A stretch of 10,718 nt of DNA from an uncultured Oscillibacter sp. (GTDB lineage: Bacteria > Bacillota > Clostridia > Oscillospirales > Oscillospiraceae): NCBI GenBank assembly GCA_946494635.1, contig CAMMCS010000055.1, forward strand, positions 1 through 10,718, written 5' to 3'. The position numbers and the translations under genes were made by a program. The notes under the pieces were generated by a model. That model worked only from the letters and a program-made list of their open reading frames with translations. It made no database searches and was not told the DNA's origin. Each line of letters starts with the position of its first letter. Within the stretch, counting starts at the first letter, position 1. Shown here in pieces: positions 5,802 through 10,718 of this stretch.

Positions 5802-6641
5802 ATGAAATTCCCAAAAATCACCGCGTTTTTCATAGCGGCAGCCATGCTCGGTATGGTAGGACTCACCGGCTGTTCTTCCCAGAGCGGAGGAGCGTCCGCC
5901 CAGGAGGATGATTCCCCTGAATCGGGCGACCTGCTCTCCCAGATCCAGGAGCGTGGCGAGATCATCATTGCCATGGAGGGCACCTGGGCGCCCTGGACCT
6001 ACCACGATGAGAACGATGAACTGGTGGGCTTCGATGTGGAGGTTGGCCAGCAGATCGCGGAGGCCCTGGGCGTGGAGGCCACCTTTGTGGAGGGCGAGTG
6101 GGACGGCCTGTTGGCCGGACTGGACGCCGGGCGCTATGATATCATGATCAACGGCGTGGACATCACTGAGGAGCGGGCAGACGCTTACGACTTCTCCGAT
6201 CCCTACGCCTACAACCGCACGGCGGTCATTGTCAGCGCCGACAACAACGACATCACCTCTATGGAGGACTTGGATGGCAAGCACACCGCCAACACCATCT
6301 CCAGTACCTACGCGGAGGTGGCTGAACAGTATGGCGCGGAGGTCACCGGCGTGGACGACCTGAACCAGACCTTTGAACTGCTGCTCTCCGGCCGCATCGA
6401 CGCCACATTGAACGCCGAGGTGACCTACTACGACTACATGGAGGCCCATCCGGACGCCAACCTCAAGATCGCCTGTCTGGACCCCGAGGCCACCGAGGTG
6501 GCCATCCCCTTCCGCAAGGGCGAGGAGACGGCCTCGCTGCGGGAGGCGGTCAATCAGGTTCTGGCCGATATGCGGGAGTCCGGCGCGCTGACCGAACTGT
6601 CCGAGAAATACTTCGGCACCGACATCACCCAGGCGGAGTAA
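5802..6641 (+). CDS. Amino-acid ABC transporter substrate-binding lipoprotein
   Basis: A 279-residue SBP_bac_3 family protein, exported and lipid-anchored outside the membrane, that hands substrate to the permease. A signal peptide (1-23) ends in the lipobox LTGC with C24 as the lipidated residue, followed by a Ser/Gly/Glu/Asp linker to about residue 45. The family core begins RGEIIIAMEGTWAPWTY (51-67). Other hallmarks are LVGFDVEVGQQIA (74-86), ERADAYDFSDPY (124-135) and the terminal KYFGTDI. R139 is the expected carboxylate-binding Arg. The text is closest, by memory, to cystine/FliY-like binding proteins, but substrate prediction is uncertain. At the position of HisJ D161, which holds the amino group, I read A205 with E206 next. 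The ATG has GGAG (5789-5792) 9 nt upstream. It is the last gene of the operon. Confidence 0.93.
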   Translation: MKFPKITAFFIAAAMLGMVGLTGCSSQSGGASAQEDDSPESGDLLSQIQERGEIIIAMEGTWAPWTYHDENDELVGFDVEVGQQIAEALGVEATFVEGEWDGLLAGLDAGRYDIMINGVDITEERADAYDFSDPYAYNRTAVIVSADNNDITSMEDLDGKHTANTISSTYAEVAEQYGAEVTGVDDLNQTFELLLSGRIDATLNAEVTYYDYMEAHPDANLKIACLDPEATEVAIPFRKGEETASLREAVNQVLADMRESGALTELSEKYFGTDITQAE

Positions 6642-6676
6642 GAACAGGAGGAGCAGCTTGCCGCGGTGGACAATTC

Positions 6677-6730
6677 CAAAAACCGCCCCATCCCAGCCTG
6701 AACACAGGCGCGGGATGGGGCGGTTCTGTT
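6677..6730. terminator. Strong bidirectional intrinsic terminator
   Basis: A perfect 14-base stem, AACCGCCCCATCCC (6681-6694) with GGGATGGGGCGGTT (6712-6725), encloses a loop that folds again (GCCTG/CAGGC). The right side continues CTGTTTT. The left flank is CCAAAAA, which reads as TTTTTGG on the minus strand. It lies 40 nt after the ABC operon stop and about 160 nt past the end of the convergent flippase gene, so it can end both transcripts. Confidence 0.85.
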
Positions 6731-6882
6731 TTGCGGGAAGAGTTTCAGCCGGAGGGATTGGATCCCACAGGAAGGGGATCTGTCCGCCCTGCCGGCGGAG
6801 AGGGGAAAGGAAATGGCCGGAACCGCCCCGGGCGGCGAGAAGCTGGGCGGCACAGCCGCGACTGCGGATACGCCGCTTTCCC

Positions 6883-8283
6883 TTACGGCTTTACCCGGCC
6901 TTTCAGGCCTTTCCGGCCCGCGCTCAGAAGGGCGCGGGCGTGCAGCGTACAGATGAGGAGAAGGCAGATTCCAGACCAGACGGGCCACAGCGGAAGATCC
7001 TCTTCCATCATAACACACTGTGCGCTCAGAAGCAGTGTACTGAGCAGGGTTTTGGGAAGACTCCAGCGGACACGGATCATTGTGCGGGTGTGGACGGCCC
7101 GGACGGAAAAAATCAGCAGATAGCTGAGCAGTGTGGCGAGAGCTGCTCCCATGGCTCCCCAGAGCCGGATCAGGAGGAGATTTCCTGCCACATTGCATAT
7201 GGCCCCCAGCATGGTCGTGGCCATGGCAGCGGTGCTCCGCTGCTCCACCATATAGATGGAGGCGAGAAAGGAGCCCAGGCAGCCGAAGGTAGTGGCCAGG
7301 GTGAGCACCGGTACATACCGCCACGCTTCAAAGTAGTCAGGCGCTGCCAGCAGCCTGGTGGAGATCTGCGCGGTGAGAATGACCCCGGATGCCACCACAT
7401 AGGCGATGGCTGCATAGACGGAGTACACATTGGAAAAGAACCGCTCCTTTTCCGCCCTCGGCCGCTCCGCCAGGGCAGAGAGCTGCCAGGCGGAGGCAAA
7501 GGTGTTGGCCACAGTCAGCAGGATTGTGGGGATCTTGTTGGAGACCGCGTAAATTCCGGTAGCGGCGTTCCCGAGCATCAGGGCGATCAGATAGCGGTCT
7601 GAAATATTGATGATCCAGCCGCATAAATTTGTCGGGACAAGGGGGATGCTGTACCGCAGCATGCGGGCGGCATCCCTGCGGGTGACAGAGGCCAGGGAGA
7701 GGTACCGCCACTCCCTGGCACGCAGAAACACAAAAGCCGTGGTGATCCCGTCGGCAAGCACGTTTGCCAGCACATACCCCGTAATCCCCATGGGGAACAC
7801 CGCCAGCAGCAGAATATTGAAGACGATGGTCAGCACGGTGCGCAGAACGCCGTCCAGGGCAAAAAGCCGCACATAGCCGAGGGTCCGCGCGAACTGGTTG
7901 CAGACGGAGTGGATGTTGGCAGCCAGCACATAGAGCAGCACCAGCCATGTGTAGCCGGAGAGAAATTCGATCTGTCCCAGCAGCGGGGCTGCGGGAAGCA
8001 GCAGGCAGAAGCCGGCCAGCGTGGTCAGCAGGCCGATGGTGAATACGCCGTTTTTGTCGCTTGTCTGCTCCAGCCCATAGCGGATGACCGCGTTGGCGAT
8101 TCCCACGGAAGCAATGGGGATGATCAGGTTTCCCGTCTGCAGCAGCAGGTCCGTCACACCGTACTCTGCGCTGGAGAGGACCCGGGTGTAAAACGGAGTC
8201 AGCAAAAAGGTGAGAAACCGGGCGCCGAAAGTACTGATACCGAACAAGACAGTGTTGGAGATCAACTTCTGATAGGGATTCAA
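6883..8283 (-). CDS. Oligosaccharide flippase, MOP superfamily (Wzx-like)
   Basis: A 466-residue, strongly hydrophobic membrane protein with about 12-14 spans. The family moves lipid-linked sugars across the membrane for capsule, O-unit or wall polymer assembly. The N-terminus is diagnostic: NPYQKLISNTVLFGISTFG then FLLTPFYTRVLSSAEYGV. I choose TTG at 8283-8281 because it puts the start exactly at the family's usual (M)NxYxKL and has GGGGAGG (8298-8292) 8 nt upstream. The next start upstream, TTG at 8322, has no SD. No glycosyltransferase or polymerase gene is adjacent, so it may be a stand-alone flippase. The gene ends in TAA, with a basic tail (GRKGLKGRVKP). I saw no convincing promoter: the AT-rich stretch 8340-8400 has only poor -35/-10 pairs. 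Confidence 0.88.
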   Translation of the reverse strand: MNPYQKLISNTVLFGISTFGARFLTFLLTPFYTRVLSSAEYGVTDLLLQTGNLIIPIASVGIANAVIRYGLEQTSDKNGVFTIGLLTTLAGFCLLLPAAPLLGQIEFLSGYTWLVLLYVLAANIHSVCNQFARTLGYVRLFALDGVLRTVLTIVFNILLLAVFPMGITGYVLANVLADGITTAFVFLRAREWRYLSLASVTRRDAARMLRYSIPLVPTNLCGWIINISDRYLIALMLGNAATGIYAVSNKIPTILLTVANTFASAWQLSALAERPRAEKERFFSNVYSVYAAIAYVVASGVILTAQISTRLLAAPDYFEAWRYVPVLTLATTFGCLGSFLASIYMVEQRSTAAMATTMLGAICNVAGNLLLIRLWGAMGAALATLLSYLLIFSVRAVHTRTMIRVRWSLPKTLLSTLLLSAQCVMMEEDLPLWPVWSGICLLLICTLHARALLSAGRKGLKGRVKP

Positions 8284-8329
8284 ATGCCCGGCCTCCCCGG
8301 TCAAGGATTGCGGCGCCCGCAAAATGCAC

Positions 8330-8364
8330 TTGCCTGCAGTCTATTATTTTACAGGCAATTTTTT
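8330..8364. repeat. Inverted repeat upstream of the flippase gene
   Basis: TTGCCTG (8330-8336) and CAGGCAA (8352-8358) are perfect 7-base arms with a 15-base AT-rich centre, followed by six T's on the plus strand (8359-8364). As a plus-strand terminator it would have no gene to end. On the minus strand it lies about 50-75 nt upstream of the TTG start, in the region where the promoter or leader must be, so an operator or leader hairpin is possible. Confidence 0.4.
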
Positions 8365-8408
8365 AACCATTTATAAACCAGGGATAAACACTTTTTGACC
8401 AGGCGGGA

Positions 8409-8450
8409 GGGAAAGCCCCAAGCTGCTGCAGACAGCTTGGGGGCTTTCCT
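8409..8450 (-). terminator. Hairpin terminating the lipoprotein gene
   Basis: GGAAAGCCCCAAGCTG and CAGCTTGGGGGCTTTCC form a stem of about 16 pairs with one bulged G and a 7-base loop (8426-8432). On the minus strand, CTTT of the stem runs into CCC, so there is no clean T-tract. Its length and its place about 40 nt after the lipoprotein stop still favour a transcript end. Confidence 0.55.
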
Positions 8451-8491
8451 GTAAAGGGATGATCCGGCCGCAGAAACGATGTGCCGCCGGC

Positions 8492-9184
8492 TCAGTCGGA
8501 CAGGTCCACGGGGCTGCCTGCACTGTCCGTGCCGACAGCGGTCGTGCGGTCCACAGTGTACCAGGCGGCAGTGCTGTTGTGGCCGCCCAGGTTCTCATAC
8601 ACCTGGATGGAAACGCTGCCGTCCTCGTTGGCCTGGGCGGCAGAGGCCAGATTCGGATTGTCCTCTGCGCCGCTGCTCTCCTTGTAGTAAGCCAGCGCCA
8701 GATCCGCCAGTTCCTGATTGCTGTAAAATTGGAAGGTATCAGATCCCTGATCGGAAACATAGGTCAGCTGCTCTGCGGTGCCGTCAGCCCATGTCAGGGT
8801 GATCACATTTCCATCGCGGCTCACGGTACAGGAGGTGGATGTGTCCGCCCCGCCCATGGAAAAGGCGGCCTCCGATCCGTTCACGGTGTATGTAAAGCCC
8901 ACCCCGGTCCCATCCTCCAGACTGGCCGTCCGTCCGGCGGAGGTTCCTGCGTCAAAAAAGTAGTATTGTCCGCTGTCAGACAGCCAGGTACCTGGTGTAA
9001 AAACTGATTCCGGATCTTCGCCATCGGGCTGGGAAGCGGGACTCTCCGCAGCGGAGCCGTCCGTGGCAGGGTCATCCGGGGCGGCGGGGGATTGGGCGCC
9101 GGGATCTGCTGTGCCGCATGCGGACAGCAACAGCGTAAAGGCGGCAGCCAGACACAAAACGCCGGCAAAATATTGTTTTTTCAT
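8492..9184 (-). CDS. Two-domain surface lipoprotein of unknown function
   Basis: A 230-residue exported protein. The signal peptide (1-22) ends in LSAC with C23 as the lipidated Cys. Residues 24-62 are a low-complexity Pro/Asp/Ala/Ser linker that would hold the rest away from the membrane. Residues 64-148 alternate aromatic and small residues (GTWLSDSGQYYFFD, GVGFTYTVNG, NVITLTWADG), suggesting a small beta barrel or sandwich. Residues 154-228 (LADLALAYY, SVSIQVYENLGGH, AAWYTVDRTT) resemble a repeat-like domain I have seen at the C-terminus of other clostridial lipoproteins, but I cannot name it. The ATG at 9184 has AGG within GGAAAGGTGA 9 nt upstream. It has its own promoter and terminator, so it is monocistronic. 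A ligand or wall-binding role is a guess. Confidence 0.85.
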   Translation of the reverse strand: MKKQYFAGVLCLAAAFTLLLSACGTADPGAQSPAAPDDPATDGSAAESPASQPDGEDPESVFTPGTWLSDSGQYYFFDAGTSAGRTASLEDGTGVGFTYTVNGSEAAFSMGGADTSTSCTVSRDGNVITLTWADGTAEQLTYVSDQGSDTFQFYSNQELADLALAYYKESSGAEDNPNLASAAQANEDGSVSIQVYENLGGHNSTAAWYTVDRTTAVGTDSAGSPVDLSD

Positions 9185-9252
9185 TTCAAATCACCTTTCC
9201 TTCTGGCGCTTTCGCAGCTTCACTGGACTGCTGCGGGAGGGGCGTCTCTTCC

Positions 9253-9282
9253 GGAAGCCGGGGAACACCGCCGAGGGCTTCC
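9253..9282 (-). other. Inverted repeat in the lipoprotein leader
   Basis: GGAAGCC (9253-9259) and GGCTTCC (9276-9282) are perfect 7-base arms around 16 bases. They lie at about +13 to +42 of the transcript predicted from the promoter at 9302-9330, within a leader of about 110 nt. A structured 5' end is likely; I see no known riboswitch. Confidence 0.35.
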
Positions 9283-9301
9283 CCCGGTCCAATGATGCCT
9301 T

Positions 9302-9330
9302 GTTATAGCATCTCGGGAACCGCCTGTCAA
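9302..9330 (-). promoter_or_regulatory. Promoter of the lipoprotein gene
   Basis: On the minus strand TTGACA (9330-9325), a 17-nt spacer and TATAAC (9307-9302) form a near-perfect sigma-A promoter. A T-rich stretch lies upstream and could act as an UP element. The start should be near 9295. No dyad overlaps it, so strong and perhaps constitutive expression is expected. Confidence 0.8.
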
Positions 9331-9422
9331 CGGGGATCCGCCATCATTCACAAATCAGAAAAAGTTTGTTTACAGATCGTCCTGCCTGCCGCGGACAGGG
9401 GAGAACATGTCTGCCCCCCCTC

Positions 9423-9472
9423 GTCCCGCAGCCAGCGAAAGCGGGGGCAGGCGGCGGAGAGCCCTGCGGGAC
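9423..9472. repeat. GC-rich inverted repeat between the divergent lipoprotein and kinase genes
   Basis: GTCCCGCAG (9423-9431) and CTGCGGGAC (9464-9472) are perfect 9-base arms with a 32-base GC-rich loop. No T-tract follows, and it lies upstream of both promoters, so it should be untranscribed unless a start was missed. Apart from this and the two promoters I see nothing in 9185-9582. Confidence 0.35.
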
Positions 9473-9537
9473 AGGCGGAAAAGGCAGCGCCTGCGCGGTT
9501 TATTTTATCTTCAGTTTAAAAATTGCGGGAAAGCATG

Positions 9538-9546
9538 TGTTATGAT
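9538..9546 (+). promoter_or_regulatory. Extended -10 promoter of the sensor kinase
   Basis: TGTTATGAT is a TGn-extended -10 box (TATGAT at 9541-9546). No good -35 lies 16-18 nt upstream (AT-rich 9517-9523), which is usual for extended -10 promoters. The start would be near 9553, about 30 nt before the ATG. Confidence 0.5.
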
Positions 9547-9582
9547 AACAGGCAGATGCAATATGGGGAGGGGAGGGAGCAC

Positions 9583-10718
9583 ATGACCATCAAAAGGCGT
9601 TTATTTCTGTCCAATGTCCTGATGATCGTTGTACCGGCTCTGGTGACGGTCCTGACGGGAGTGCTCTGTATGGGCGTGGTGTTCTTCGTCCTAAAGCAGA
9701 GTACAGGACTTGGCTACGAGGAGGGCGGGGAGCTGGCCTGGATAGGCCGCACATGCAGCGAGGCGTTCCGGGAAGAGACGGCAGAGGGCGGCGGGCAGGC
9801 GCTCCAGAGCATTGTCTCCCTGCTGGATGGAAGTTCCATGCGCCTGGTACTGACAGAGGAGGGGGAAATATCCTATACCTTCGGGGAGGAGCGGCCGGAC
9901 GACGGCCTGCTGCTCCAGAGCGCAGAGCGCCTGAACCGCACTCCCGTGCAGATCAGCGCCGGGAGCCGCGCGGTCTATCTGACCCGTCTTACCTTTCAGG
10001 GGCGCAACGTGCAGCTGGCGCTGTTTGGAACACCGGGAGAGCACGCCGGCGATGAGGTAAAGACAGCGGCCGCGCTGTCCGCACTTTTGATCCTGTTTGT
10101 CATATTCCTCTCCATTCTGCTGACCAACCGCTTTCTGACCAGGTTTGTCTTCCGGAGCGTGGAGGAGCCGCTGGAGCTGCTGGCTGCCGGCGTCCGCCGC
10201 ATTAGAGAGGGTGACCTGGAGTACAGGATCTCCTATTCCAGAAGGGATGAGTTCGCGCCGGTATGCGGCGCCTTCAATGAGATGGCTGCCCGTCTGAAGG
10301 CGTCGGTGGAGCGTACCCGCCGGGACGAGGAGAGCCGGAAAGAGCTGCTGGCAGGGATCTCTCACGATTTGCGCTCCCCGCTGACCTCCATCCGCGCCTA
10401 TGTGGAGGGCCTGCTGGACGGCGTGGCCCGGACGGAGGAGGCCAGGCAGCGGTATCTGCGCACCATCCGCGCCAAGGCGGAGGATATCGACCGGCTGGTA
10501 TCTCAGCTTTTCCTTTACTCCAGGCTGGATCTGGAGGGCGCGCCGGCAGAGACGCAGGCCATCCGGCTGGATGAATTTGCCGCCGGCTTTGTGGAGGAGA
10601 CCGCCCTGGACAGCCGCATCCGCGGGCTGGAGCCCGACGGCGGCGCCGCCCATGGCACGGGATTGAAGCTGGTGAGCCAGATCGCCGCCGCCCACGGCGG
10701 GGAGGCCCGGTTCTACGG
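9583..10718 (+). CDS. HAMP sensor histidine kinase with a shortened catalytic domain, cut by the window end
   Basis: At least 378 residues, open at the right edge. Order: membrane span 1 (about 8-38), extracytoplasmic sensor region (39-162), span 2 (163-183), HAMP linker (about 188-240, with REGDLEYRI and RDEFAPVCGAFNEMAARL), then HisKA with ISHDLRSPLTS and the phospho-acceptor H261. After the second HisKA helix (LFLYSRLDLEG), only about 37 residues pass before a G2-like HGTGLKL (357-363) and AAAHGGEARF (368-377). In intact kinases the N box, the G1 DxGxG and the F box fill this gap; none is visible. ATP binding, and so autophosphorylation, should be lost. The ATG is set by GGGAGG at 9571-9576, 6 nt upstream. 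No response-regulator gene precedes it; one may follow outside the window. Confidence 0.85.
   Translation, partial: MTIKRRLFLSNVLMIVVPALVTVLTGVLCMGVVFFVLKQSTGLGYEEGGELAWIGRTCSEAFREETAEGGGQALQSIVSLLDGSSMRLVLTEEGEISYTFGEERPDDGLLLQSAERLNRTPVQISAGSRAVYLTRLTFQGRNVQLALFGTPGEHAGDEVKTAAALSALLILFVIFLSILLTNRFLTRFVFRSVEEPLELLAAGVRRIREGDLEYRISYSRRDEFAPVCGAFNEMAARLKASVERTRRDEESRKELLAGISHDLRSPLTSIRAYVEGLLDGVARTEEARQRYLRTIRAKAEDIDRLVSQLFLYSRLDLEGAPAETQAIRLDEFAAGFVEETALDSRIRGLEPDGGAAHGTGLKLVSQIAAAHGGEARFY

Noticed and set aside
5232..6449. Minus-strand open frame of 405 codons opposite the ATPase and binding-protein genes
   Set aside because: It crosses two well-supported genes on the other strand and its His/Val/Gly-rich peptide is a typical shadow composition.
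6658..7602. Plus-strand open frame of 314 codons starting at TTG with AGGAGGAG just upstream
   Set aside because: It runs through the strong terminator and then antisense through the flippase gene. The peptide is low-complexity, Arg/Gly/Pro-rich and without family features; the flippase frame explains the region.
9691..10695. Minus-strand open frame of 334 codons opposite the sensor kinase
   Set aside because: The plus strand encodes membrane spans, HAMP and HisKA in order; the antisense peptide shows no domain.

Overview
The window looks like a chromosomal segment of a GC-rich anaerobic Firmicute, most likely a gut Clostridia/Oscillospiraceae type. The evidence is strong G-rich Shine-Dalgarno (SD) sites, sigma-A type promoters, several Bacillota-style lipoproteins, an iron-sulfur flavoprotein and an iron-dependent alcohol dehydrogenase (Fe-ADH). 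The assignment rests on gene style, not on a database match.

Left part (1-3948), a redox block. A LysR-type regulator (131-1015, minus) is divergent from a flavin-reductase-like FMN protein (1452-2009) and an Fe-ADH of the butanol-dehydrogenase type (2025-3194). The ADH frame is cut by one in-frame amber codon at 2913-2915. An iron-sulfur flavoprotein (3415-3948) follows. The region between the regulator and the reductase carries a good promoter in each direction and three dyads of the form TGAC-N5-GTCA, placed over the -35 box, at the transcript start and in the leader. This looks like a repressor-controlled switch.

Middle part (3949-6729), an amino-acid importer. A promoter, an AT-rich inverted repeat and a possible 50-codon leader ORF precede a compact operon: permease, ATPase, lipoprotein substrate-binding protein. 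It resembles polar amino-acid/cystine-type ABC importers. It ends at a strong hairpin with T-tracts on both sides, which also serves the convergent flippase gene.

Right part (6730-10718). On the minus strand lie an oligosaccharide/lipid-linked-sugar flippase of the MOP superfamily (6883-8283, probable TTG start) and, upstream of it, a two-domain surface lipoprotein of unknown function (8492-9184) with a near-consensus promoter. On the plus strand a HAMP sensor histidine kinase begins at 9583 and runs off the window. Its catalytic domain appears to have lost about 85 residues, including the N and G1 boxes.

I see no CRISPR array, transposon, phage gene, tRNA or rRNA, and no clear undescribed multi-gene system. 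The points most worth a second look are the triple operator, the amber-interrupted dehydrogenase, the catalytically gutted kinase and the leader ORF of the ABC operon.
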